Shown here: positions 51,603 to 60,510 of the stretch, piece by piece
Layout: every line of letters begins with the position of its first letter
Numbering within the stretch: position 1 is the stretch's first letter
Assembly (NCBI RefSeq): GCF_000801315.1
Contig: NZ_CP010054.1
Location: 1,612,001 to 1,676,000 of the forward strand
Direction: 5' to 3'
Source: Hymenobacter sp. DG25B
GTDB taxonomy: Bacteria; Bacteroidota; Bacteroidia; Cytophagales; Hymenobacteraceae
DNA length: 64,000 bases
Position numbers and translations under genes: made by a program
The notes under the pieces: model-generated
Told to the model about the DNA's origin: nothing
The model's input: the letters and a program-made list of their open reading frames with translations, nothing else
The model's database searches: none

Positions 51603-53300
51603 TTATTTAACTAAGCTGATGCGGTTGGACTTGGTTTTACCATCGGCCATTACCTTGTAGTAGTAAGTGCCGGTGGGCAGTTGGGCGCCTCTCAGCAGAA
51701 TAGAGTTATTCACCCCGCCTTTGGCCTCGCCATCGAAGATGGTAGCTACGCGGCTTCCCATGGCGTTGTAGAGCTCTACCTTTACATGGCCGCTGCGCGG
51801 AACCGAGAAGTTGATGGTAGCATCCCGGCCCGTGGGGTTGGGGTAGGCCTCAGTGCGAATGCTGCGCTGCTCAGTCGGAGCGGAAATTTTGGCTTCACCG
51901 GCTGGTGCCAAGGGAACAAGTGTTGGGCAGGAGTTCGAAGTATAGTTGGTGCAATTGGTAGCAGGTGATGTGCAACCGGCAGGATCCGCAGTGGTAATAC
52001 CCGTAGTGACGGTAATACTAAAGCCGCCTAAGCCAGGCACAACGGTGAATACAACCGGGCCATTTGAACCAGTATAGGTGAATGTCTGAGCAGTTTGACC
52101 AGTTTGCGTTAAGATGTACTTACCTACTACCGGGCAGGATACCGTTACAGTAGGTGTAGTGTTTGTTCCGCAGATGAGGGCATCCTGAATTGTTACAACA
52201 GGTCTGGCAGGATTTGATGGCTGTGCATTCACCACTACTGATGTGGAACCTGAGACGCAGTCACCTTGCGAGGCGGTGAGGCCGTAAGTACCTGGGGCCA
52301 CGCCAGTGAAGCTAAAGGGAGCAGCGCTGGTAGTGCGGGTGGTAGTGGCGGGGCTGGGACCGGTAAGAGTATAAGTATAACCGGCTATCGGAGCGGTAAC
52401 ATACACTGTACCGGTGGCTACTGAGCAAGTGGGCTGATCTACGGTAGCTGCTGGCCTGGCAGGCGTTGCGTTAAAACCGCCCAGGGCAAAATCCTGGAGC
52501 GAAGCCGTGATGGACTGCGAGTTGCGGGTTTCAACCATGAAGGCCGCAAAACAGGTAGAAATGTCCAGGGCGCAAAGGTCAATGGCGCCTTCATAGAATA
52601 GGTTGGGAGCATAAAAAGTATCCCCGTTGCTGGCCTTGTAGGTAAATCCTGCCGGCACATCAGCTTTGGAGTGGTTTACATCAGCACAATAGTTATCGGA
52701 CGAGGCCGACTGCAACACGAGCTTGCCATTCTGCCATTCATACACCTTAATAGTAGGCTTGGTACCTCCGGAGGTGAAGTCGCTCAGAATCAGCAAGTCC
52801 CCATTCGTGTGGACGCCACTAAAGGTGCCATTAGAATTTGTACTGACATCACTCTTAAAAAACCAAAAGCCAATAGAGGCGTCGCCATTATCGGAGGTAC
52901 GGTCGCCAAAGAAGCGCAGGATGCAGTTACCGGTTCCTGTTAACACAGCGCCGGCATTCGTAATGTCGCCTTTGGCATTGGCATTGCCCAAGCTCCAGCG
53001 CCAGGAAGCAATGGTGCTGCCATCTTTAGAGCCCTGCGTAAACTGGTTGTCGACGTTGCTAGCTGCATTTGCTGAATCCAGCTTATAGCCATGAATGGGA
53101 TACGTAGTCTGGAAATTAGCCCAGTCTGATGGGTCACCATCACAGTAAGTACCTAAAATCTGGGCTGAGGCGGTAATGGAGGAGAAAACTATCAAGCTTA
53201 GCAGGAGCAATAGGTACCGCCAGGTTTTGGAGCTGCTGGTTTTTAAAGGAATTATTTCGGTGCTTACTGTAGCAATGGGTGTGTGAGAAGTAGAGCTCAT
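51603..53300 (-). CDS. Secreted protein with T9SS type A sorting domain (paralogue 1)
   Basis: The 565-residue product has an unusually long N-terminal stretch (MSSTSHTPIATVSTEI) before its signal helix (WRYLLLLLSLIVFSSITASA), then an extracellular beta-rich domain, Ig-like segments (about 290-420) and a type IX sorting domain. The sorting domain is nearly identical to that of the gene at 53910, with SIRTEAYPNPTGRDATINFS and ISLVK at the end. The signal helix has no nearer Met, so the ATG at 53300 is required. It is exported to the cell surface or medium; no catalytic motif is seen. It has about 550 bases of non-coding sequence upstream, similar to that of its paralogue. Confidence 0.9.
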   Translation of the reverse strand: MSSTSHTPIATVSTEIIPLKTSSSKTWRYLLLLLSLIVFSSITASAQILGTYCDGDPSDWANFQTTYPIHGYKLDSANAASNVDNQFTQGSKDGSTIASWRWSLGNANAKGDITNAGAVLTGTGNCILRFFGDRTSDNGDASIGFWFFKSDVSTNSNGTFSGVHTNGDLLILSDFTSGGTKPTIKVYEWQNGKLVLQSASSDNYCADVNHSKADVPAGFTYKASNGDTFYAPNLFYEGAIDLCALDISTCFAAFMVETRNSQSITASLQDFALGGFNATPARPAATVDQPTCSVATGTVYVTAPIAGYTYTLTGPSPATTTRTTSAAPFSFTGVAPGTYGLTASQGDCVSGSTSVVVNAQPSNPARPVVTIQDALICGTNTTPTVTVSCPVVGKYILTQTGQTAQTFTYTGSNGPVVFTVVPGLGGFSITVTTGITTADPAGCTSPATNCTNYTSNSCPTLVPLAPAGEAKISAPTEQRSIRTEAYPNPTGRDATINFSVPRSGHVKVELYNAMGSRVATIFDGEAKGGVNNSILLRGAQLPTGTYYYKVMADGKTKSNRISLVK

Positions 53301-53851
53301 GGTTGCGCATTTCAGGATACATTACTGATAATTCAACGAGCGTTTGTTGCTGCGAAAAGCAGCGCACCAAAAGTCTCCCGCAGCACGTACGGGCGACCTG
53401 GACGAGGGAAGGAAGTGGGCAGAAACGGGTAGCCTAAACCGGCTTATGCCAGACAGGAAGGGGGCTCCAGACACCTTTTCAATCAGGAGTTGGCTGATCG
53501 ATAGAAAGGGTGGAAAGCGAGAAAGGAGAATGGGCAGAGTAGCACAAGCAGGAGCCACATTACCGTCAGCAGTGGGCGCGGGAATAGCTCAGATGGTAGG
53601 GCTGTTAGCCATTTGAATAAGGGGATTCCGTCATCACAAATTCTACACGCACGGTGGACACCTGGTCTTATTGGCAGGTCTTTCCCTCAGGCCGCAGCTG
53701 CAGAGGGGGCTTGAAGAACCTTGTTTTGTAATAGTATAATTTAATCATAAATAAATGCATAATCTAATTAGCTGATAATAATATTTAGACTTTTTTATAT
53801 ATATGTAAATATATGTTATAAACCTCGCTAAAAGCTACCTGTCAGCCTACC
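53301..53851 (-). promoter_or_regulatory. Long upstream region of the T9SS gene at 51603, homologous to the leader at 56649
   Basis: No gene is seen in this stretch. It shares with 56649-57293 the block CGGGTAGCCTAAACCGGCT (53426-53444), ACGCACGGTGG (53647-53657) and an AT-rich promoter-like segment with TGATAATAATATTTA (from 53773), in the same order. Distances to the start codon are similar in both copies. The AT-rich end probably holds the promoter, giving a leader of about 450 bases. Confidence 0.6.
53578..53602 (+). other. 25-base segment resembling a tRNA-Gly 5' half
   Basis: GCGGGAATAGCTCAGATGGT and the next five bases match the 5' half of bacterial tRNA-Gly (acceptor strand, TAGCTCAG D-arm) at 23 of 25 positions, from memory of that tRNA. 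The anticodon, T arm and 3' acceptor strand are not found downstream, so it is not a functional tRNA gene. Confidence 0.35.
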
Positions 53852-53884
53852 AAAAAGACCCGCCCAAACTGGACGGGTCTTTTG
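53852..53884 (-). terminator. Terminator after the T9SS protein gene at 53910
   Basis: AAAAAGACCCGCCCA and GGACGGGTCTTTTG form a stem with an AACT loop and one mismatch. Confidence 0.87.
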
Positions 53885-53909
53885 TAGTCATATCCACAGT
53901 CTACAGGTC

Positions 53910-56648
53910 TTATTTCACCAGGCTAATCCGGTTGGTCTTCGTCTTACCGTCGGTTGTAACTTTATAGTAGTAGGTGCCGGTAGGGAGTTGGGCGCCTTTC
54001 AGTACTACGGAGTGGCTTTCACCGCCTTTGGCTTCCCCATCAAACAGAGTTGTAACGTAGCGGCCCAGGGCGTTATATACATCCACTTTTACGTGCCCGC
54101 TGCGCGGAACCGAGAAGTTGATGGTAGCATCCCGGCCTGTGGGGTTGGGGTAGGCCTCGGTGCGGATGCTGCGCTGCATTGGGGTCGCCTTGTCCGTTGT
54201 TTGTAAGGATGAACTACTTGACTTTCCAATCAAGCCAGCCCCTCCACAGTTATTAGCTCCTGAAACGCACTTGCTGGAATTCTCATATACTACGCTGTAC
54301 CCAGAACCAGCCGCCAAATTTTCAAACAAGACTTCATTGGTCCCATCACTTACAATTTTTATATCATCATAGCCGGTCCGGCTGAGAATATAAGTGCCTA
54401 CTTCAGGGCTGTTTACCGTTACGCTAAAGAAAGCAGAGTTACAGGCCGGGGCATTATACGTGACATCAGGCGGAGAGGGGAGGTCGTTTATCGTTACTGT
54501 AACGTCACTGTATTGAGAACCACAGGAAGGTGTGGCGTTACTGGTTACCGTCAGGCGCAAGGTAACAGTCCCGTATACTCCACCAGTTACTGTTACAGTA
54601 GGCTTGGCAATAGCATCATCCGAGAACTCAACACCCATTGCAGCGTCTGACTTACTCTGAACAGTCCATTTGAAGGTGCCGTTGGTGCCGCTACCATCTA
54701 GTTGGAAAGTGTTTCCAGCTTCATCCAGGCATTGGGCGGCAGGAGCATCTCCCGCACTGGCAGTGGGGTTGGCATTCACTACCAAGGAAATAGCAGCACC
54801 TGCGCTTTCACAGCCAGTCGTGCTGTTCTTGACGTAAATAATGCCTGAATAGGTGCCAGCGACCAAACTGCCTGTCCCTGAAATAGTAATGGGGCTGGAA
54901 GTAGGCAGAGCCACGTAGCTACTCATACTAGTGAGCCCCGAAGTCCAAGTAATTTTATATTGATCAGCCCCCCCGGTCACGCCGGTATAGGAGAGCGAAG
55001 CGCTGGTGGTACCGGCGCAGATGGCCCCAATGGCAGGCGCTGTGATAGTGGGGTTAGAATTGACTGCCAGTGAAACACTAGCGCCCGTACTGATACAGCC
55101 GGTCGTGCTGTTCTTGACGTAAATAATGCCTGAGTAGGTGCCGGCAGCCAAACTGCCTGTCCCTGAGATAGTAATGGGGCTGCTAGGCAGAGAGGCATAA
55201 TCAGTCATGCTGGTGAGCCCCGAAGTCCAGATAATTTTGTACTGGTTAGCCCCCCCGGTTACGCCCGTATAAGAGAGCGAAGCGCTGGTGGTACCGGCGC
55301 AGATGGCCCCAATGGCAGGCGCTGTGATAGTGGGCAGTGGGTTTACAGTTACATCATCGTTGCAACTGCTGCCTATATATCCTGTAGCACTAATATCAAC
55401 TTTAACGTTGAATGTGCCCGTGCTCCCGCTCTTTGCCCGTACTCTCACAGTTGCAACATCGCCAGGATTAGTAACCACCTGATTACTACTGTTGAGGAAT
55501 TCTCCGTCCCCGGTTAACGTCCAGGCATAATGCGCGCCGGTAGCGCTGGTGCTGGCTGTATACTCTAAGACATCACCCACGCAGGCAGCCTCATATTTAG
55601 TAATACCGCAATCAGACTGAAACACGGTGATAGCGCCGGACTGAATCTGATTGTCTTGGTTACCCAGGCTGGCCCCATCCAGTTTTTCCAGCTTGAAGTG
55701 GTAGGGGCCGCCACTGATATCGGAAGCGCCTTTATCCGCGCCTACCCACAGGGCCGAATAGGGCGAGCCATTATCGCCCGTGGCCAGGTGCCCGCCCGCC
55801 AGAATCAGAATTTTCTTGGAGGCAGAAGTCCAGGAAAGGCGGTAGATACCATAGGAGTCACCGGAGAGGTCAGGAGCAGAGTAGCCACCAAACTCCATAG
55901 TGGCGCCGGAAATGGAGGTGCCGGCCTCGCCGTAGAGCTGCACGCCGCGCTTGACCACCGCGGAGCTGAAGCCCGGATACGTTGTGTTATCATAAGCGGC
56001 CACCACCGTGGAAATAGGCGAGGTAGTATACTGCGAGGCGGGTGCGGCGGCCACAGCCTTCACGCCACTGGTAAACAAACTACTGATCATGCTGGCCGTG
56101 GCCGGGTTGGGAATGCCGGCGGCCGTAACAAGGGCCAGCCGGTCACTGGCACTGGTGGGGTCAAACGTGCCGCTCTTGATCTGCCCACCGGTAATGTTGT
56201 TGTAGTCCTTCAGCGCCTGATCAAAGCCCGTGACGAAGTCATAGGCATTGACTCCGCCTTTGGTGGCCAGCACCCGAAACTCCAGGAGGTGATAATTAGC
56301 TGTTTGCCCGGCAGGAGGGGCTGGGTTGGCGGGGATATTGACCAGCACCAGGCGCTGCAGCGTGCTGGTGCCTTCATAGTACTGGGAGTTGTTAGGAATC
56401 AAAGCCCCGTTTATCCATTGCTCTTTATTCGGCTCATTGGCATATTGGGAGAAGGAGGAGCCAAATGTCTCCTTGGTTTTTTGTGCCTGCCCCGAAACGC
56501 TGAGCAGCAGTAAACCAACTGCTACCAGCAGAAAGCGGTGCCAGTTTGCCATTAAGAACCAAGTTGTCTTTTGGCGAATGAGTGCCTTCTCACAAGGTGT
56601 ATAGTGAGAGGTAGTGTAGTAAATAGGTGTGTCAGAAGTGGAGTACAT
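53910..56648 (-). CDS. Secreted protein with T9SS type A sorting domain (paralogue 2)
   Basis: The 912-residue product begins MYSTSDTPIYYTTSHYTP, aligned with MSSTSHTPIATVS of its paralogue. A second Met (56552) directly precedes a typical signal peptide (MANWHRFLLVAVGLLLLSVSG). The body has a beta-rich N-terminal domain, PKD/Ig-like repeats and two near-identical 94-residue units (TITAPAIGAICAGTTSASLS). The sorting domain (SIRTEAYPNPTGRDATINFS ... NRISLVK) is nearly the same as in the gene at 51603. I choose 56648 because the upstream DNA is conserved between the pair. It should be exported by the type IX system. Confidence 0.9.
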   Translation of the reverse strand: MYSTSDTPIYYTTSHYTPCEKALIRQKTTWFLMANWHRFLLVAVGLLLLSVSGQAQKTKETFGSSFSQYANEPNKEQWINGALIPNNSQYYEGTSTLQRLVLVNIPANPAPPAGQTANYHLLEFRVLATKGGVNAYDFVTGFDQALKDYNNITGGQIKSGTFDPTSASDRLALVTAAGIPNPATASMISSLFTSGVKAVAAAPASQYTTSPISTVVAAYDNTTYPGFSSAVVKRGVQLYGEAGTSISGATMEFGGYSAPDLSGDSYGIYRLSWTSASKKILILAGGHLATGDNGSPYSALWVGADKGASDISGGPYHFKLEKLDGASLGNQDNQIQSGAITVFQSDCGITKYEAACVGDVLEYTASTSATGAHYAWTLTGDGEFLNSSNQVVTNPGDVATVRVRAKSGSTGTFNVKVDISATGYIGSSCNDDVTVNPLPTITAPAIGAICAGTTSASLSYTGVTGGANQYKIIWTSGLTSMTDYASLPSSPITISGTGSLAAGTYSGIIYVKNSTTGCISTGASVSLAVNSNPTITAPAIGAICAGTTSASLSYTGVTGGADQYKITWTSGLTSMSSYVALPTSSPITISGTGSLVAGTYSGIIYVKNSTTGCESAGAAISLVVNANPTASAGDAPAAQCLDEAGNTFQLDGSGTNGTFKWTVQSKSDAAMGVEFSDDAIAKPTVTVTGGVYGTVTLRLTVTSNATPSCGSQYSDVTVTINDLPSPPDVTYNAPACNSAFFSVTVNSPEVGTYILSRTGYDDIKIVSDGTNEVLFENLAAGSGYSVVYENSSKCVSGANNCGGAGLIGKSSSSSLQTTDKATPMQRSIRTEAYPNPTGRDATINFSVPRSGHVKVDVYNALGRYVTTLFDGEAKGGESHSVVLKGAQLPTGTYYYKVTTDGKTKTNRISLVK
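54768..55331 (-). repeat. Two 282-base tandem units inside the T9SS gene
   Basis: The DNA segment from 55331 to 55050 is repeated from 55049 to 54768 with few differences and exact phase (94 codons each). The units encode Ig/PKD-like domains beginning TITAPAIGAICAG. Near identity indicates recent duplication or homogenisation. Confidence 0.85.
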
Positions 56649-57293
56649 AGTTGCATAGGTCAGATTCAGTACTGAAAAAATCACCAAGCACGCGGCGCTG
56701 TAGACAACAGCTCGCCAGGAGCCCACAAAATGTGAGTTCAACCCGGACGTTAAGAAGCAGTGTGGGTAGTAGCGGGTAACCTAGACCGGCTGCTACAGAG
56801 AATAGGTGTGGAGGCAGGTAGCGCCAGCTACATTCAGGGAATGAGCCGTAGCGCTGAGTAGAAATTTAGAATGGGCTAAAGGATAACTGTTCAGACGTAG
56901 GGGTAGCAGGCACACTGTTGCAGGCAGTGTGCAAACCCGGAAATGGGGGCTTTCCAGAAAAGAAGAGCACTAAATAATCAGCGAGTGGAAGCCTGGATTA
57001 ACAGGAGAGAAGGGAACCGTATTTGCAACTGGTTACGCACGGTGGGCACTCAGGCTTAGTCACCCACCCATACCCCGGCCGAGGAAAAATAGGCAGGCCT
57101 TAAAGATTATCTGCATCTGAATAAGTCAATTTAATCACTAATTAATCCGATATCAAAATAATCTTGATAATAATATTTAATCATTTTTATATATGAAAAA
57201 ACTAATTCAAAGAGGGGCCATTGCTGGCACTATTTAATGGTCGCCTGCTCTTATAGCCAGGCGCAGAAAACCCTGTTTTAAGGCATCAGAAGC
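56649..57293 (-). promoter_or_regulatory. Long upstream region of the T9SS gene at 53910, homologous to the leader at 53301
   Basis: No gene is seen here. The shared blocks are CGGGTAACCTAGACCGGCT (56773-56791), ACGCACGGTGG (57035-57045) and the AT-rich TGATAATAATATTTA (57165-57179). The paralogue's copies lie at comparable distances (125 versus 126 bases for the first block). The AT-rich segment at about 57110-57210 probably holds the promoter. Confidence 0.6.
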
Positions 57294-57325
57294 AATAAAA
57301 AAGCCCCGCCTGTTCGGCGGGGCTG
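57294..57325 (-). terminator. Terminator of the arsenic operon
   Basis: AAAAAAGCCCCGCC and GGCGGGGCT form a stem around TGTTC, with a T-run on the minus strand. It lies 27 bases after the last gene of the operon. Confidence 0.88.
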
Positions 57326-57351
57326 TCGTCTCAGAGCAGAATCATACGTAA

Positions 57352-58170
57352 TTAATCCTCACTGGGCAGTACCAGCACCGGCACAATGCTGTGGCGTACC
57401 ACTTGCGCCGTAATGCTGTGATGGAAAAGCTCACCCAACAGACTGTGTCGCCGCGCAATGAGTACCAGCAAATCGGCCTGGGTGAGCAGCACGGCTTCCT
57501 GAATGCCCTCGGCCAGATCGGAGTGGCGGACCACCTGCGCCTGGGGCTGCTCCAGCTCCATGGCCAGGCCACTGCGCTGCACGGAGTCCAGGGAAAGCTG
57601 CGCCGATTCGGTTTCTTCAGGCGTGGCTACGTGCACCACGGTTAAGGGCGCCCCTAACTCGTGCAGCAGGTGCGGAATATTCGCCGATTCGGCGCTCAGG
57701 GCAAACCCCTGGCCATCCACCGCCAGCGTAATGTGGGCCGGCGGGCTGGCTACGGCAGACATCACCGGCACCACCAGCATGGGGCAGGTAGCGGCATGAA
57801 TCAGCTCCAGCGAGGTAGTAGTTACCAGCTCATCGGGGGTAGCTTCCGTGTCGGGCTTACCTACAATCAGTAAACTGGGGAGCAGGCGTTCGGTGGCTTC
57901 CGTTACGGCCTGGGCTACCTGGTCAGTCGTTACCTCTACCACGGCCGGAACGCTCAGGTGGCTGGTGCGCTCGGCCAGCGCGGTGGCCACTTCGCCTTCG
58001 CTCAGGTGGGTAATTTTGCCGGTCAGCAGGTCGGGGTCCAGGAGGGAAGTGCGCCGCACATGCAGGAGCACAATAGACGTTTCCAGTTTTTCGGCCAGCG
58101 CGTTAGCATAGGTTAGGGCGTGGTCGGCGGCGGGAGAGAAGTCGGTGAGTACCAGCAGGGGGGAGGCCAT
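57352..58170 (-). CDS. Tandem universal stress protein at the end of the ars operon
   Basis: The 272-residue cytoplasmic protein has two UspA domains, the first starting MASPLLVLTDFSPAADHAL and ending LLIVGKPDTEAT, the second ending LLVLIARRHSLLGELFHHSITAQVV. The typical ATP-loop glycine pattern (GxxGxxxxxxxxxGS) is not intact in either domain, so nucleotide binding is doubtful. It is 58 bases after arsC on the same strand and precedes the only strong terminator, so it is likely part of the arsenic operon transcript. Confidence 0.9.
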   Translation of the reverse strand: MASPLLVLTDFSPAADHALTYANALAEKLETSIVLLHVRRTSLLDPDLLTGKITHLSEGEVATALAERTSHLSVPAVVEVTTDQVAQAVTEATERLLPSLLIVGKPDTEATPDELVTTTSLELIHAATCPMLVVPVMSAVASPPAHITLAVDGQGFALSAESANIPHLLHELGAPLTVVHVATPEETESAQLSLDSVQRSGLAMELEQPQAQVVRHSDLAEGIQEAVLLTQADLLVLIARRHSLLGELFHHSITAQVVRHSIVPVLVLPSED

Positions 58171-58228
58171 AGTGCTGCAGTAAGGAATAGAGGAGTTGCG
58201 GAATATGCTGCAGTATACGTGGGAATGG

Positions 58229-58669
58229 CTAATCCTGTATCAGGTGGGGAAAATGTTCATCTGCAAATGCCTGCGCGTAGGCCTTCACCTGGTTGCGCAC
58301 GGCGCGGAACTGCTGCAGAATCTCTTCCTCCGTGCCGGTGGCTTTGGCAGGGTCCGGGAAGTTATGGTGCAACTGTTTGGCTGATGCGGGAAACACCGGG
58401 CAAACCTCCCGGGCGTGGTCGCAGACGGTTATAACATAATCAAACGGGATATGGGTGTACTTCTCCACGTGGTGGCTGGTGTGGTGGCTGATGTCAATAC
58501 CATCTTCGTGCATTACCTGCACGGCGCGTGGGTTCAGTCCGTGGGTTTCTACACCGGCCGAGTACACATGAGCCCGCACCCCCAGTAGCTGTTGCAGGTA
58601 GCCATGCAGCAGCTGGCTGCGGCAGGAGTTGCCGGTGCACAGCACCAGAATGTTTTTAGGATCAGCCAT
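58229..58669 (-). CDS. arsC: ArsC, thioredoxin-type arsenate reductase (LMW phosphatase fold)
   Basis: This enzyme reduces arsenate to arsenite with electrons from thioredoxin. The 146-residue protein has the P-loop CTGNSCRSQ (nucleophile Cys about residue 10) and the resolving Cys pair in VCDHAREVCPVFP. This is the Cys10-Cys82-Cys89 scheme of S. aureus pI258 ArsC, and the spacing here is close. I start at the ATG at 58669 (MADPKNILVLC); a Met three codons upstream is possible. It feeds the Acr3 exporter encoded two genes upstream in the operon. Confidence 0.95.
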   Translation of the reverse strand: MADPKNILVLCTGNSCRSQLLHGYLQQLLGVRAHVYSAGVETHGLNPRAVQVMHEDGIDISHHTSHHVEKYTHIPFDYVITVCDHAREVCPVFPASAKQLHHNFPDPAKATGTEEEILQQFRAVRNQVKAYAQAFADEHFPHLIQD

Positions 58670-58692
58670 AAATAACAACTAGAGGAAATATG

Positions 58693-58902
58693 TTAGCCGC
58701 AGCAGCTACCGGCTTGCCTGGGTGGGCATGGCACGGTGCCGTACGAACAGAAAACGCAACAGTCTCCGGCCCGGGGCTTCAGCACCGTATGGCAGTGCGT
58801 GCATTCATAGAAATACTGACACGCGTCGGTCGGCATTTCTTCTGCCTCCTGGTAGCCGCACACGGGGCAGGTAATGACAGCGGAAGTAATCAGCGCATTC
58901 AT
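58693..58902 (-). CDS. GDCCVxC-domain small Cys-rich protein
   Basis: The 69-residue protein has eleven cysteines: a CPVC pair, C-X5-C-X2-C, the signature GDCCVFCSYGTVPCP, and a terminal SCCG. The GDCCVxC domain is a recognised family often found near mercury and arsenic resistance genes, with a selenocysteine in some members; here the residue is Cys (TGC). It probably binds thiophilic metal ions. It lies 23 bases upstream of arsC and 25 bases after acr3, well inside the operon. Confidence 0.88.
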   Translation of the reverse strand: MNALITSAVITCPVCGYQEAEEMPTDACQYFYECTHCHTVLKPRAGDCCVFCSYGTVPCPPRQAGSCCG

Positions 58903-58927
58903 AGCCAGTAGAAGTTAATGCCATACA

Positions 58928-60034
58928 CTACGAGGTAGTGCTTCCGGGGGCTGCTGATGCTGAGCCGTACCAGCGGCGGCGCAGCCAGAAGGCCACATTC
59001 ACCAGCGCAATAAGAGCGGGTACCTCAATCAGGGGGCCTACCACGCCGGCAAATGCCTGCCCCGAGTTCAGACCAAATACGCCAATAGCCACGGCAATGG
59101 CCAGTTCAAAGTTGTTGCCGGTAGCTGTAAAGGCAATGCTGGTATTCTCGGCGTAGCCGGCGCCCAGCCACTTGCCCGCACCAAAGCTCAGCAGGAACAT
59201 AATGCCAAAGTACAGGCCCAGCGGCAGCGCAATGCGCAGCACATCCAACGGGATCTGCACAATCAGCTGGCCTTTCAAACTGAACATCACCACAATGGTG
59301 GCCAGCAGCGCAATAAGCGTAATGGGGCTGATGGCCGGAATAAACACCGTTTCGTACCAGGCATCTCCCTTAGCGGCGCGCAAAATGGAGCGGGACAGAA
59401 AGCCTGCCGCAAAAGGAATGCCCAGGTACACCAGCACGCTCTGCGCAATATCCCAGATACCGATATTTACCGCGTAGCCCTTTAGCCCAAAATACGGGGG
59501 CAGCACCGTGATAAAGAGCCAGGCCAATACACTGTAAAAGAGCACCTGAAAAATAGAATTCAAGGCCACCAGCCCGGCGGCATATTCGCGCGAGCCATCA
59601 GCCAGATCATTCCACACCAGCACCATGGCAATGCAGCGCGCAATACCAATCAGAATCAGACCCATCATGTATTCCGGCTTATCGGGCAGCAGCCAGATGG
59701 CCAGGAAAAACATGAGCAGCGGCCCTACAATCCAGTTCAGAAAAAGGGAAAGGCCAATGATGCGCGTATTCCGGAATACGCGCGGCAGCTGCTCATATTT
59801 CACCTTGGCCAGGGGTGGGTACATCATCAGGATAAGCCCGAGGGCCAGGGGCACATTCACCGTGCCCACGGAAAAGTAATTGACGACGCGCTCCACGCCC
59901 GGCACAAAATAACCCAGCGCCACGCCCAGGGCCATAGCCAGGAATATCCAGAGCGTGAGGCCCCGGTCCAGGCCGGAAAGCTTTTTGCGGGCCAATACGG
60001 CCGGGGCAGGAGTGGGAGAAAGAGGCGGCGTCAT
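58928..60034 (-). CDS. acr3: Acr3-family arsenite efflux transporter
   Basis: The 368-residue inner-membrane permease exports arsenite using the proton gradient, with no ArsA ATPase. It has ten predicted helices. The Acr3 hallmark Cys is in [18 protein letters not shown], and [17 protein letters not shown] with [14 protein letters not shown] is the usual C-terminal region. The N-terminus is cytoplasmic and Pro-rich. It follows the DUF2255 gene by 45 bases and is the transport centre of the operon. Confidence 0.96.
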   Translation of the reverse strand: MTPPLSPTPAPAVLARKKLSGLDRGLTLWIFLAMALGVALGYFVPGVERVVNYFSVGTVNVPLALGLILMMYPPLAKVKYEQLPRVFRNTRIIGLSLFLNWIVGPLLMFFLAIWLLPDKPEYMMGLILIGIARCIAMVLVWNDLADGSREYAAGLVALNSIFQVLFYSVLAWLFITVLPPYFGLKGYAVNIGIWDIAQSVLVYLGIPFAAGFLSRSILRAAKGDAWYETVFIPAISPITLIALLATIVVMFSLKGQLIVQIPLDVLRIALPLGLYFGIMFLLSFGAGKWLGAGYAENTSIAFTATGNNFELAIAVAIGVFGLNSGQAFAGVVGPLIEVPALIALVNVAFWLRRRWYGSASAAPGSTTS

Positions 60035-60079
60035 GTAAATAGAACAGGCTGGTATACCAGCAGCAGGGAAAGAAAAAAA

Positions 60080-60478
60080 TCAGTTAACCGAAGAAGCCGG
60101 GGAGGCCGCAGGAAGCACTACCAGCTCCAGGGTGCGGGCCACGTGCTGGGGTTGGGTAATACCCTGGGCGTAGGGGGAGTTGGCGCCGGCATCGTACTTG
60201 GCCAGGTAAGCCTGGCTAATCCGCTCGTTTAGGTGGGCTAAATCAGGTGGTACTACGGCCCGCACGGGGACCACCTCCTCGCCGCAGCGAATGGCCCCGG
60301 TCGGGTTTTCCAGAAACGTGTTAAACCAGCTTTTCTCGGCCAGTCCCCAGGAGCGGGTAAAAATCCGGTTGTTTACCACCACCATCCAGATAGAGAGGAA
60401 AGTAGCTCGGTCCTGCCCGGCCCGAATGCCGATCAGGTTATGCTGACGAATGTAATCGAGGGTATCAGTAGCAGACAT
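60080..60478 (-). CDS. DUF2255-family protein
   Basis: The 132-residue protein matches the DUF2255 pattern (nitroreductase-like split-barrel, F420/FMN-binding fold) with LDYIRQHNLIGIRAG, IFTRSWGLAEKSWF and GEEVVPVRAV. No direct catalytic residue can be named. Its position in the arsenic operon, 32 bases after the acetyltransferase gene and 45 bases before acr3, suggests a role in detoxification or redox handling, which is inference. The ATG at 60478 (MSATDTLDYI) is chosen over one 18 bases upstream. Confidence 0.8.
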   Translation of the reverse strand: MSATDTLDYIRQHNLIGIRAGQDRATFLSIWMVVVNNRIFTRSWGLAEKSWFNTFLENPTGAIRCGEEVVPVRAVVPPDLAHLNERISQAYLAKYDAGANSPYAQGITQPQHVARTLELVVLPAASPASSVN

Positions 60479-60510
60479 GGGAGGAGCAGCGAGCAACGTC
60501 GGTTGTTGGT

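Noticed and set aside
53578..53660. Intact tRNA-Gly gene
   Set aside because: Only a 5'-half-like stretch is present; no anticodon loop, T arm or acceptor 3' strand was found.
54768..55331. CRISPR-like or mobile repeat
   Set aside because: The repeats are in-frame coding Ig-like units with no spacers.
55656..56513. 285-codon frame antisense to the T9SS gene
   Set aside because: Shadow of the minus-strand T9SS gene, no domain seen.
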